Below the pieces are notes generated by a model. That model saw only the letters and a list, made by a program, of their open reading frames with translations. It was not told where the DNA came from and made no database searches. A stretch of DNA of 16,738 nt, from assembly GCA_003482405.1 (NCBI GenBank), contig DMZB01000335.1:1-16738 (forward strand). The letters are read 5' to 3'. A program made the position numbers and the translations under genes. Origin of the DNA: Lactobacillus sp. Lineage in GTDB: Bacteria; Bacillota; Bacilli; Lactobacillales; Lactobacillaceae. How positions within the stretch are numbered: the first letter of the stretch is position 1; every line of letters starts with the position of its first letter. Of the stretch, positions 1-6,997 are shown one piece after another.

Positions 1-289
1 CGATGACAGGCGTCAGCGTTTGTCCAAAAACGGTCAGACGATATTCTGTTTTCGGTGGCATAACGGGATAAATGGTCTTATTAATGATCCCGTCGTCTTC
101 GAGCTCTTTCAGTTGTAAGTCGAGCATGCGGAGCGAGCAATCCTTCATTTGTCGTTGTAGGTCACCAAATCGTGCCGTTTCATCCTTGATGAGATGGTCT
201 AAAATGACACTCTTCCATTTGCCTGAAATGATCTGTAAAGTGCTTTCTACCGGGCAGCCTTCCTGACAGTCATACGTATGACGAATCAT
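1..289 (-). CDS. HxlR-family (DUF24) winged-helix transcriptional regulator, 3' end cut by window edge
   Basis: This is a DNA-binding regulator of the HxlR/DUF24 family, which typically senses electrophiles, quinones or thiol stress. The 96 visible residues show the family pattern: an N-terminal Cys motif (DCQEGCPVE) followed by TLQIISGKWK, then RFGDLQRQM, the recognition-helix stretch SLRMLDLQLKELE, and the wing PPKTEYRLTVFG. The Cys residues near positions 8 and 12 are where redox-sensing family members carry their sensor Cys. The start ATG at 289 is preceded by GAGGAAAG on the minus strand. The gene is divergent from the MDR oxidoreductase starting at 503, an arrangement seen for HxlR regulators that control a neighbouring quinone or NADPH oxidoreductase. 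Control of that gene is inferred. The C-terminus lies outside the window. Confidence 0.93.
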   Translation of the reverse strand, partial: MIRHTYDCQEGCPVESTLQIISGKWKSVILDHLIKDETARFGDLQRQMKDCSLRMLDLQLKELEDDGIINKTIYPVMPPKTEYRLTVFGQTLTPVI

Positions 290-429
290 AGTCTTTCCTC
301 TCTAGTCTTAGTTAGTAATAACAAACGGTATGTTAGTGTCAGAATACGCCAGCCCCTCCCGAATTAGCAACTATTTAGGGTGCTTAGGGATAGTGAAAAA
401 ATTGTAACTAAGGCATTAAATTTTCACGA

Positions 430-457
430 TTGCGAATTTTCTGGTTGGCCTTAGACT
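430..457 (+). promoter_or_regulatory. Candidate promoter for the oxidoreductase gene
   Basis: TTGCGA (430-435) and TAGACT (452-457) are separated by 16 bp, about 45 bp before the ATG at 503. The hexamers match the sigma-A consensus only partly. The divergent regulator next door makes this region a likely operator, but no clear inverted repeat was found. Confidence 0.4.
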
Positions 458-502
458 GAGAGTGTTCTTTTAAAAGGCATATCAAGAGGGGAAGCAATTC
501 TA

Positions 503-1530
503 ATGGTGAAAATGATGAAAACAGTAGGATTTACGGATCATTTACCGATTAGCGATGCGCACAGCTTACAGGACTTCACAGCACCAGTGCCGGTGGCAAA
601 AGGCCACGACTTGCTAGTAAAAGTGAACGCAACCTCAGTTAATCCAGTTGATGTTGGGGTTCGCGGCGGTGGCCATAGTCACCTTAACAAACCGCGGGGG
701 CGTGGTTGGGATGCAGTGGGCGAAGTTGTCGCAATTGGCAACGAAGTGACATTATTTGAAGTTGGTAAACGTGTGTATTATGCAGGGGCCTTCAAACGGT
801 CAGGGAGTGACAGCGACTATCAGTTGGTTGATGAACGTATCGTCGGTCATGCGCCGAAACGACTAAACGATGCACAGACCGCCGCAATGCCACTCACAAC
901 ACTGACTGCTTGGGAAGCGCTGTTTGAACAATTAGAAATAAATCCTGAGGATAAAGGAACAAATCGTCAGCACAATATTTTAATTATCAACGGCGCCGGT
1001 GGAGTTGGTTCCATCGCGACACAGTTAGCGCATTGGGCTGGACTGCACGTTATTGCCACGGCATCACGACCGGAGACGATTGATTGGACGCTAGCTCACG
1101 GCGCTGATGAAACCGTTAATCATCGTGAAGACCTGGTTAAACAAGTGCGTTGGGCTATCACTACGTTGATTATATTCTTGAGCTGAATAATCTGGATGCG
1201 CACTGGCATGAGATGGCGGAGCTAATTGCACCAAGTGGCTGGATTGCTTCAATCACCGAAAATCATCGGCCAGTGGATCTCAAACAGTTGACACAGAAAC
1301 GTGGACACTTTGTCTGGGAGTGGATGTACTCAAAATCACTTTTTCACACTGCAGACATGCAGTCACAGCACGATATTCTGGAGCGAGCCGCGCAGATGTT
1401 TGACGATGGGACTTTAGTAAGCACGCTGACCAAACAACTGTCCCCGTTTGATGCGACAAGCCTGCGTCAGGCCCATGCGCTGGTAGAATCGGGTCACATG
1501 ATGGGTAAAGTTGTCGTCACCCGGAAATAA
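503..1530 (+). pseudogene. MDR-family NAD(P)H:quinone oxidoreductase / zinc-type alcohol dehydrogenase-like protein, frameshifted
   Basis: The intact ancestor would be a cytosolic medium-chain dehydrogenase/reductase of about 340 residues, reducing quinones or enals with NADPH. The first frame (503-1186) holds the GroES-like N-terminal domain (VNATSVNPVDVGVRGG, GWDAVGEV) and the Rossmann loop GAGGVGS at about residues 164-170. The remainder of the Rossmann domain and the C-terminal catalytic part continue in the next frame from about 1150 to 1530 (LGYHYVDYILELNNL to the end VVVTRK). The frames join at 1148-1152, where CGTTGG would read CGT TTG GG with one extra T, so a one-base deletion explains the break. 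The first frame then adds only about 11 foreign residues before a stop at 1186. The SD-like AGAGGGG lies at 485-491; ATGs at 503, 512 and 515 are possible starts. The gene is probably controlled by the divergent HxlR regulator. A sequencing error is the alternative to a real lesion. Confidence 0.85.
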
Positions 1531-1571
1531 TGTTTGGAATGAAGGCTGTCCTGACTCACAATGCTGTTACG

Positions 1572-1581
1572 TTGGTATAAT
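1572..1581 (+). promoter_or_regulatory. Extended -10 promoter candidate
   Basis: TTGGTATAAT at 1572-1581 is a perfect TATAAT with a TGn extension, immediately before the small HTH-like gene. No good -35 hexamer is seen, which extended -10 promoters tolerate. The start point would be near 1588, downstream of the ATG at 1583. Confidence 0.5.
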
Positions 1582-1582
1582 A

Positions 1583-1897
1583 ATGGCAACACGAAATCGG
1601 GTGAAGATGGTGAAGCTGAAACAGCTGTTTACTTTAATTAAGGCCACATCATTGTTGAATATCTTTGGTGGTTCTCTCGGAATGACGGTGGGCGCACGTA
1701 TACTTCAAAACCGCATGACACATGACATGTTGACTTTGAGGCTAAAACCAGCTGATTTAAATGAAATGTTGGGGTTGCCCCAATACACGATTACCGCGTT
1801 AGCAACGGGTCGCCCGGATTTTTTCCAAGTAAGCCGCGCGCAGCAGAAACGTTTGGCAGTGATGTTGGATAATCAGTTGCAAGGCATTGGTCGTTAA
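1583..1897 (+). CDS. Unrecognised small protein with HTH-like C-terminus
   Basis: I do not recognise a named family. Read from the ATG at 1583 it has 104 residues; the frame is open back to 1511. The N-terminus is basic (RNRVKMVKLKQLF), the middle is mildly hydrophobic (SLLNIFGGSLGM), and the last 50 residues (LRLKPADLNEMLGLPQYTIT followed by ALATGRPDFF and AQQKRLAVML) have the helix-turn-helix spacing seen in lambda-repressor-like domains. That suggests DNA binding, but it is only a pattern impression. The start is uncertain: a consensus extended -10 element ends at 1581, so the transcript may begin after 1583, and GTG 1601, ATG 1607 or GTG 1610 (preceded by GGGTGA) are alternatives. It follows the broken oxidoreductase gene but probably has its own promoter. 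Confidence 0.5.
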   Translation: MATRNRVKMVKLKQLFTLIKATSLLNIFGGSLGMTVGARILQNRMTHDMLTLRLKPADLNEMLGLPQYTITALATGRPDFFQVSRAQQKRLAVMLDNQLQGIGR

Positions 1898-2160
1898 GCA
1901 CGGTGTGGCATTTTTGCACAAAATTTACAAATTAGGTGGAGTGTAGCCAGGCAGGAATAGAGTTTCGTGATAGTCGCACTTAATGGGCGTTTTGGGTCCA
2001 CTTAGTGTGACAGGATGATTTCTGAGACGTGGGTTGTCGGCTCAGAATCAAGATTGAAGACAGTGCTCTTCTGGCTGAAATCGGTCCCAAGAAACGGCAT
2101 TCCTGAATGGCGAAATGGTAGTTTAGTGTTTGAAAGCTCTGATGTTTTTGAAAAAAAGCG
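1898..2160. other. Intergenic region without a convincing gene
   Basis: No recognisable protein is encoded on either strand. A 49-codon plus-strand frame (ATG 2015) and a 68-codon minus-strand frame lie antisense to one another and resemble nothing known to me. An imperfect inverted repeat, GTCGCACT-AA (1973-1983) with TTAGTGTGAC (2002-2011), could form a stem of about 10 bp, but no T-run follows it. Confidence 0.5.
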
Positions 2161-2189
2161 TTGACAATCGTGGGTAAGGACACCATAAT
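2161..2189 (+). promoter_or_regulatory. Sigma-A promoter of the brnQ T-box transcript
   Basis: TTGACA (2161-2166), a 17-bp spacer, then CATAAT (2184-2189): perfect -35, one mismatch in -10. Transcription should start at about 2196, just ahead of the T-box leader. Confidence 0.85.
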
Positions 2190-2195
2190 AAAAAC

Positions 2196-2478
2196 ATTAA
2201 AATTTGATGAACAAATACGCGTTGATAAGAAAAGTAGACCGCGAAACGATCGTTAAGCGAGCGCCGATGGGTGAGAGGGCGTCGATCAACCACAGTTGAA
2301 AATCATCTTTGAGCGCCGGCCACGACAAGAGTGGTCGGTGGGTGCTCCCATTACAGAGCTAGGGTATCTGGTTTGACCACGTACCCGAAGAGGCAATTTT
2401 CGCGAGAAATTTGTAAACAAAGGTGGTAACACGTGCAAACGTCCTTAACTGAATAATTCAGTTATGGGCGTTTTTTTT
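2196..2478 (+). promoter_or_regulatory. T-box leader, isoleucine-specific (AUC specifier)
   Basis: This is a tRNA-sensing leader RNA that lets transcription continue into brnQ when uncharged tRNA-Ile accumulates. Visible landmarks are the AGUA motif at 2233-2236 in the lower part of Stem I; the specifier region GAAA-AUC-AUCUUUGAGC, with the AUC (Ile) codon at 2302-2304, which aligns position by position with the GAAA-GGC-AUUCUUGAGC layout of the glyQS leader; a stem built on GGCCAC and GTGGTC (about 2319-2336); the T-box sequence AAGGTGGTAACACG at 2420-2433; and GTCCTT (2441-2446), which can pair with AAGG to form the antiterminator. The bulge UGGU pairs with ACCA, as expected because tRNA-Ile ends in discriminator A. 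The competing terminator ends at 2478. Specifier, discriminator pairing and downstream carrier agree on isoleucine. Confidence 0.92.
2440..2478 (+). terminator. T-box regulated terminator before brnQ
   Basis: CGTCC and TAACTGAA pair with TTCAGTTA and GGGCG around a TAA loop (13 pairs, one U-U mismatch and one G-U pair), followed by eight T (2471-2478). The 5' arm overlaps the antiterminator strand, giving mutually exclusive folds. Confidence 0.9.
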
Positions 2479-2522
2479 ATCAACTTTTGGATTCATGACC
2501 AGTGACGAAAAGAGGTAATTAT

Positions 2523-3908
2523 ATGGAATTACAAGAACACAAGCTAACCAAACGAGAATACGCACTCGTCAGTTCAATGTTATTTGCACTCTTCTTTGGT
2601 GCTGGTAATTTGATTTTCCCACTTCATTTGGGGCAGCTTTCAGGTGCACACTGGCTAAGCGCAGCGCTCGGTTTTCTGGTGACGGCGGTCTTGTTACCAC
2701 TGTTATCAGTATTGGCGATCAGTATTACGCGGGCTGGCGGTGTTTACGATATTGGTCGGCCACTGGGTGTTTGGTTTGCGTTGACCTTTATGGTGTTGAT
2801 TCACGGCACGATTGGACCGCTGTTTGGAACACCTCGTACGGCCACAGTTTCCTACACGGTTGGGGTTGCGCCATTAGTTCCAGCACAGTTTCAAACACTT
2901 GGATTAGTTATCTTTTCGGCAGTGTTTTTTGGCCTCGCGTACTTCTTCTCGGTTGAACAGAATAAAATCGTGGCGAACATCGGTAAGTTGTTGAACCCAA
3001 TTTTTCTGGTTCTACTGGCACTCGTTTTCTTCCTGGCATTTCTGAATCCACTCGGCAATCCTGTTCATCAGGCTGTCACGACTGCTTATCAGCATGATGC
3101 TTTCTTTAACGGTTTCTTGCAGGGGTATAACACCATGGATGCCTTAGCTGGATTGGCTTTTGGGGTTACTGTGGTCACGGCCATTCGTTCGCTTGGCAAA
3201 CGGAATCCTAATGGCATCGCGCTTGTGACAGCACGTGCCGGTTTCTTCTCAATGGGCTTTGAAGCCATTATTTACTTATTGTTGATTGTCATCGGCGCCA
3301 TGTCCCTCGGTCACTTTAAAGTCGCAGCAAATGGTGGGGTGACATTTGATCAACTTGTCAACCATTATCTTGGTGTCGCAGGGCAGGCCATCTTGGCGGT
3401 GTTGATCACCGTTACGTGTTTGACGACTGCTATCGGGCTGGTTGCAGCCTTTGCGCAGGACTTTCACAAGCACTTTCCCAGCATCAGCTACCGTGTTTGG
3501 CTGCGGTTTACGACGATTGCGTCATTTTTGACTGCCAACATTGGTTTAAATTTGATCATTTCGTGGTCGACACCAATGCTGATGTTCCTGTATCCATTGG
3601 CAATGGTTCTCATTTTGTTGTCGATTACATCCCCCTTGTTCAAACGTGATCCAGTGGTTTACGCGTTTGTTGTGTTGTTCACCTGTGTGCCGGCGGTCTT
3701 CGATATCATTGCGGCCTTTCCACCAGTTGTCAGTCAAAGTACGTTTGGTAAGGCGATGACCAGTTTTCAAATGAGCTATTTACCATTTGCAAAGTATGGC
3801 ATGGACTGGGTCGTGCCTGCGTTAGTCGGAGCAGTCATCGGAGTTACATGGCATGTCGTTAAGACAATGCGTCAGCGTGTAACAACTTCCGTTTCTAATA
3901 ATGATTAG
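2523..3908 (+). CDS. brnQ: Branched-chain amino acid carrier BrnQ (LIVCS family)
   Basis: A cation-coupled transporter importing leucine, isoleucine and valine across the cytoplasmic membrane. The 461-residue protein is hydrophobic throughout, consistent with about 12 membrane helices, and begins with the hallmark SSMLFALFFGAGNLIFPLHL. Other typical segments are IHGTIGPLFGTPRTATVSYT and the helix with GYNTMDALAGLAFG. The ATG at 2523 is preferred because AGAGG (2511-2515) sits at the right distance; a GTG at 2502 in the same frame lies upstream of that ribosome binding site and is less likely. Expression should depend on the isoleucine T-box leader directly upstream, so uptake rises when Ile-tRNA charging falls. 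The gene is followed after 32 bp by a repeat that carries a terminator hairpin. Confidence 0.97.
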   Translation: MELQEHKLTKREYALVSSMLFALFFGAGNLIFPLHLGQLSGAHWLSAALGFLVTAVLLPLLSVLAISITRAGGVYDIGRPLGVWFALTFMVLIHGTIGPLFGTPRTATVSYTVGVAPLVPAQFQTLGLVIFSAVFFGLAYFFSVEQNKIVANIGKLLNPIFLVLLALVFFLAFLNPLGNPVHQAVTTAYQHDAFFNGFLQGYNTMDALAGLAFGVTVVTAIRSLGKRNPNGIALVTARAGFFSMGFEAIIYLLLIVIGAMSLGHFKVAANGGVTFDQLVNHYLGVAGQAILAVLITVTCLTTAIGLVAAFAQDFHKHFPSISYRVWLRFTTIASFLTANIGLNLIISWSTPMLMFLYPLAMVLILLSITSPLFKRDPVVYAFVVLFTCVPAVFDIIAAFPPVVSQSTFGKAMTSFQMSYLPFAKYGMDWVVPALVGAVIGVTWHVVKTMRQRVTTSVSNND

Positions 3909-3940
3909 TTGATTATCCATTAACATTTAAATATAGCAAA

Positions 3941-4005
3941 CAAGCAGGCTATAAACCCCGATATAAAAGGATTTATAGCCTGCTTTTTCTCATGAAGATG
4001 TAAGC
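3941..4005 (+). repeat. 65-bp dispersed repeat carrying the brnQ terminator, copy A
   Basis: The hairpin CAGGCTATAAA/TTTATAGCCTG (11 bp) followed by CTTTTTCTC is an intrinsic terminator for brnQ. The whole 65 bp, including about 20 bp beyond the T-run (CATGAAGATGTAAGC), recurs as the reverse complement at 7280-7344 with only 3 mismatches, all transitions. In both places the element begins 22-32 bp after a stop codon and points the same way as that gene. Identity beyond the terminator means it was copied as a unit rather than conserved for termination alone. Confidence 0.85.
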
Positions 4006-4038
4006 AAAAACGCATCCCGTTTAATTACATATTATTCG

Positions 4039-4102
4039 AAAAAAGACCCCCTACCAGTCGCAATCTGGTAGGGGGTCGGATGCACCTATGATTCAATTCT
4101 TC
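4039..4102 (-). ncRNA. Orphan Fst-type antitoxin RNA (copy 1)
   Basis: On the minus strand TTGTAG (4137-4132), a 17-bp spacer and TATATT (4114-4109, with TGn extension) form a promoter. About 7 bp further, an RNA of about 64 nt would end in a perfect 13-bp hairpin (arms 4045-4057 and 4065-4077, 7-nt loop) and six T. The promoter, GCATCCG recognition segment, hairpin and T-run closely match the antitoxin at 6998-7058, and similarity continues about 25 bp past the terminator (TATGTAATTAA, CGGGATG). No toxin ORF follows: the sequence passes directly into the 65-bp terminator repeat. Its 5' part ATTGAATCATAG resembles the complement of the start region of the toxin at 7107-7196, so it might act on that mRNA in trans. 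The hairpin may also terminate transcripts from the DMT gene. Confidence 0.72.
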
Positions 4103-4186
4103 ACGAGTAATATACCACTGCCTAGCAGTTGCTACAAGCCCTTTGATTGAATAATGGTATTAAAAATTGAGAGCTCAGTTTTCGGG

Positions 4187-4243
4187 AAAAGATTCCTACC
4201 AGTCAGCACCTGGTAGGGGATCGGATGCTTTCCTACGTCGTGT
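4187..4243 (-). ncRNA. Degenerate Fst-type antitoxin RNA-like element (copy 2)
   Basis: This is a third copy of the antitoxin architecture on the minus strand, about 90 bp from copy 1. The hairpin arms are GATTCCTACCAG (4191-4202) and CTGGTAGGGGATC (4210-4222), now imperfect by a bulge and mismatch, and the T-run is shortened to TTTT (4187-4190). GCATCCG (minus strand, just before the hairpin) is kept. A possible promoter is TTGCGA (4279-4274) with TATGTT (4255-4250), spacer 18. The recognition segment (GACGTAGGAAAGCATCC) differs from both other copies. No toxin ORF is adjacent. The RNA ends are estimates, and it may simply be a decayed relic that acts as a DMT terminator. Confidence 0.5.
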
Positions 4244-4349
4244 CACCATAACATATCACGGGAAATATTTTTTTCGCAATCAACAGCACATAAAAGATTC
4301 GCGATTAGAAGTTCTAAATCAATATGCGCAGATAGGCACCGTTCTAAAC

Positions 4350-5300
4350 CTAAAACACCTTAATCAACAGCACACCGACAATCATAATTAATAATCCGAC
4401 AATTTTAAGCGGCACGATTGGATTTCGTTTGGCACCGAACCAGCCGAATTGGTCAACAATCAGACCACCAATAATTTGGCCAAATAAAACGATGACAACC
4501 GTCAGCCCAGTTCCGATAATTGGAACCAAATAGACATTTCCAAGCACAAACAACGCCCCGATAAAACCGCCAAACCAGATCCACCATGGGTTGTGTGAAA
4601 TGGCGCCAACGGGCAGTCGCAATCCGTGATTTTGGATAAGCACGACAATCAATAAAATAAGCGTCCCAACCAGAAAACTCACGTATGCGCCTTGGATGGG
4701 TGATTTGAGCAGGTGACCTAAGTGACCGTTAATCGCTGTCTGACCAGCCGCAAACGCACCAAACAAAACGCCTAACCCCTGCCAAAAGCCGCGGTGTGGA
4801 ACATGGCGACTTTCTGTTGTTTCAGCGTTACGTTGGAATGTGTCTTTGCGTGCCCGTTCAGGAAGGACCACCGCAAAGACGATGCCGACAATCATGAGAA
4901 TTGCGCCAAACGCACGTAACCAGGTGATGCTATGCTGCGCACTGGCAAACCATCCAAAATTGTCAATCAGTAATCCCATCAGGATTTCACCGAGAATGGG
5001 CATCAACACCGTTTGAATCCCGCCAAGTTTTGGGAACAAGAGAATGTTACCAGTTAAATAGACAACTGCGAGTACACCACCCAGCCAGATCCACCACGGA
5101 TGGCTAGTGAAGAAAGCACCAGGGATAATCAAGCTATGGCCGGTAATCAGCAACAGTGCCGTTAACAGGACTGTTCCCATGAAAAATGACATGAGCGACG
5201 CAAAGTATGGCGACTTTAACGTGTTTTGCAAACGTGAATTAATGGCGGTTTCCATCGGTAAAGCAATCCCAATTGCGATGGCAATCGTAATGGCGAGCAT
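4350..5300 (-). CDS. DMT-superfamily transporter, YdcZ/DUF606 type, two-repeat form
   Basis: An integral membrane protein of 316 residues with about ten predicted helices. It is an internal duplication of the YdcZ (DUF606) domain. Each half has the ALPxETAIN/AAGQTAIN-like segment, a PWWIWxGG motif (HPWWIWLGGVLA in the first half, NPWWIWFGGFIG in the second) and the end motif LIDNFGWFAS / IVDQFGWFGA. Single-domain members usually have about 150 residues and may pair; here both halves are fused. The substrate is not known from sequence. The ATG at 5300 has GAGGAGGA at a good distance; an in-frame TTG at 5315 lies on the far side of that site and was rejected. It is divergent from the ABC-F gene. 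Its transcript runs towards the two antitoxin-like hairpins at 4222-4187 and 4077-4039, which are the nearest likely terminators. Confidence 0.92.
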   Translation of the reverse strand: MLAITIAIAIGIALPMETAINSRLQNTLKSPYFASLMSFFMGTVLLTALLLITGHSLIIPGAFFTSHPWWIWLGGVLAVVYLTGNILLFPKLGGIQTVLMPILGEILMGLLIDNFGWFASAQHSITWLRAFGAILMIVGIVFAVVLPERARKDTFQRNAETTESRHVPHRGFWQGLGVLFGAFAAGQTAINGHLGHLLKSPIQGAYVSFLVGTLILLIVVLIQNHGLRLPVGAISHNPWWIWFGGFIGALFVLGNVYLVPIIGTGLTVVIVLFGQIIGGLIVDQFGWFGAKRNPIVPLKIVGLLIMIVGVLLIKVF

Positions 5301-5391
5301 AAAATTCCTCCTCAATTAATAAAGCAACTCGTTTAATGTTACCACTCTGGCTGGTATGTATGGTAAATTAAAAAGTAATGAGAATATAAGT

Positions 5392-5416
5392 GGAGGTGAT
5401 CACATTGCGTTTCTAA
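5392..5416 (+). promoter_or_regulatory. Strong SD with a three-codon leader ORF upstream of the ABC-F gene
   Basis: GGAGGTGATC (5392-5401) is a 10-nt perfect complement to the 3' end of 16S rRNA, much stronger than the AGGTGG preceding the real gene at 5465. Eight bases after GGAGG comes TTG CGT TTC TAA (5405-5416), a possible Met-Arg-Phe leader. Antibiotic-responsive ABC-F genes are often controlled by ribosome stalling on short leader ORFs, so this may be an attenuation leader. No clear terminator hairpin separates it from the gene, so the role is uncertain. Confidence 0.35.
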
Positions 5417-5464
5417 ATGCGTATGTAAAATAAAAACAGAATAGTTATAAAAGTAGGTGGTCTG

Positions 5465-6946
5465 ATGAGTACGATTCAAATTGACCAATTGACATTTCGT
5501 TATCCCGGCGCTGATATGCCGGTGTTTGACAAATTGTCATTAAATATTGATACCAACTGGCGACTAGGTTTGATTGGCCGTAATGGTCGCGGCAAAACAA
5601 CCTTTATGAATTTATTGCGTGGACGATTATCCGGGCAAGGCATTATTAAAAACTCAGTGACGTTTAATTACTTTCCGGACAGCCACATTGATGGTGACCA
5701 AACGGTTATGTCGGTTATGACAGAAACTGGTGCCGAAGAATGGCAGGCGAGCATGGAACTAGACCGCATTGGGTTGGACGAGACTTATGAACAACGGGTG
5801 TTTGAGACGCTGAGTGGTGGTGAGCAGACACGAGTGTTGCTGGCCCGTGGGTTCGTAAACGAAAACGACTTTCCACTGATTGACGAGCCTACCAATCACT
5901 TGGACATCGAAGGTCGTGAAGCAGTTGGGGCCTACCTTAAACAGAAGCAAGGTTTCATTTGTGTCAGTCATGATGAGAGCTTTCTGAACCTGTTCGTGGA
6001 TCACGTGATGTCGCTTAATCGTAGTTCAGTGGATCTAGTGGCAGGGAATGTTGACGCGTGGCAAACGGATAAATCGCGCCGCGATAACGCAGCCGAAACA
6101 CAGAATGAACATTTACGTCATCGCATTAAGCAGTTGTCCAGTCGTGCGAATATTCAACGTGATTGGGCAGAAAAACGTGAGCGTGAATCCAATGATTCTG
6201 CTAGCCGGCGAATTGCGAAAAAACTGATGCGACGTGCAAAAGTGTTTGAGCAACGCACGGACACTGCTATTGAACAGCGAAAAGGTTTATTAAACGACGT
6301 TGATCAAGTAGATAAGTTACGGACGAATGTTCAACAGACGGGTGGCGGTCAGTTGCTAGTCAGTTTTCGTGATTTTAGTGTTAAACGAGCAGATAGGCCG
6401 CTATTTAAACCGATTTCATTAGACTTTCATCGTGGAGATCGGTTGGCAATTATCGGTCCAAACGGCGTTGGCAAAACGAGTCTAATTAGTCTAATACGCG
6501 GACGAGAATCACTGAATTATGATGGTTATTTAATGAACGCGTTGCCTAAGGATATTGGATACCTTTCTCAGCAATTCACCGATTTTATCACAGATGGTTC
6601 GTTTGACACTTGGCGCGATCATCATGATGCCACGACAGTTTGGAACCTCATGCACCAGTTGGGCGTTTCTCGGCCACGGTTGAAAGCACCAACCAGTGAA
6701 TGGAGCATGGGCGAAATGAAGAAGGCGGCTTTAGCTGTTAGCCTGAGTGAACCGCATGAAATCCTGATCTGGGATGAACCGACGAACTATTTGGATATTG
6801 ATGCACGTCAACAACTGCGAACACTGCTTCAGCAAGTGCAGCCGACGATGATTTTAATTGATCATGACCGTCATTTTATTGCAGAGACCAGTACGCAAGA
6901 AGTGATTTTAAAGAAGGTTGAAAACGACGGCAATTTTCATGGGTGA
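5465..6946 (+). CDS. ABC-F ATPase, Lsa-like ribosome protection type
   Basis: A soluble, 493-residue twin ATPase of the ABC-F class, which binds the ribosomal E site; Lsa-type members dislodge lincosamides, streptogramins A and pleuromutilins. The first domain has Walker A GRNGRGKTT (38-46), signature LSGGE (116-120), Walker B FPLIDEPTNHLD with catalytic Glu 141, and switch His 169. The second has Walker A GPNGVGKTS (331-339), signature SMGE (414-417), WDEPTNYLD with Glu 438, and His 467. A charged, probably coiled-coil linker lies at about 200-290. There are no membrane segments, which separates it from ABC exporters. The N-terminal DTNWRLGLIGRNGRGKTT and the second signature WSMGEMKKA resemble Lsa proteins rather than EttA/Uup. 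Actual resistance cannot be predicted from sequence. The start has AGGTGG at 5454-5459. An antitoxin promoter begins 16 bp after the stop. Confidence 0.93.
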   Translation: MSTIQIDQLTFRYPGADMPVFDKLSLNIDTNWRLGLIGRNGRGKTTFMNLLRGRLSGQGIIKNSVTFNYFPDSHIDGDQTVMSVMTETGAEEWQASMELDRIGLDETYEQRVFETLSGGEQTRVLLARGFVNENDFPLIDEPTNHLDIEGREAVGAYLKQKQGFICVSHDESFLNLFVDHVMSLNRSSVDLVAGNVDAWQTDKSRRDNAAETQNEHLRHRIKQLSSRANIQRDWAEKRERESNDSASRRIAKKLMRRAKVFEQRTDTAIEQRKGLLNDVDQVDKLRTNVQQTGGGQLLVSFRDFSVKRADRPLFKPISLDFHRGDRLAIIGPNGVGKTSLISLIRGRESLNYDGYLMNALPKDIGYLSQQFTDFITDGSFDTWRDHHDATTVWNLMHQLGVSRPRLKAPTSEWSMGEMKKAALAVSLSEPHEILIWDEPTNYLDIDARQQLRTLLQQVQPTMILIDHDRHFIAETSTQEVILKKVENDGNFHG

Positions 6947-6962
6947 TTTTAGCTGCTAGCGA

Positions 6963-6991
6963 TTGCGAGAAGGGAGCGGACATGTTATATT
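6963..6991 (+). promoter_or_regulatory. Promoter of the antitoxin RNA
   Basis: TTGCGA (6963-6968), 17-bp spacer and TATATT (6986-6991) with a TGT extension. It lies immediately after the ABC-F stop. The arrangement is repeated at the orphan copy 1 (TTGTAG-17-TATATT, minus strand), supporting it as a real promoter. Confidence 0.75.
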
Positions 6992-6997
6992 ATTGGT

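Noticed and set aside
1973..2011. Inverted repeat as a terminator for the small HTH-like gene
   Set aside because: No T-run follows and the loop is long, so it is recorded only as a possible stem.
1980..2186. 68-codon minus-strand frame and the antisense 49-codon plus-strand frame from 2015
   Set aside because: No family resemblance and no proper SD. The minus-strand start overlaps the -10 of the strong T-box promoter, and the composition looks random.
4088..4150. Plus-strand ORF starting ATGATTCAATTC, resembling the toxin start
   Set aside because: It lacks the hydrophobic toxin core, and the similarity is explained by the orphan antitoxin being the complement of a toxin start region.
4020..4230. 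Repeated CTACCAG/CTGGTAG hairpins as REP elements or a CRISPR array
   Set aside because: The copies are few, irregularly spaced and partly inverted. Each has its own promoter and T-run, which fits small antisense RNA genes better than REP or CRISPR units.
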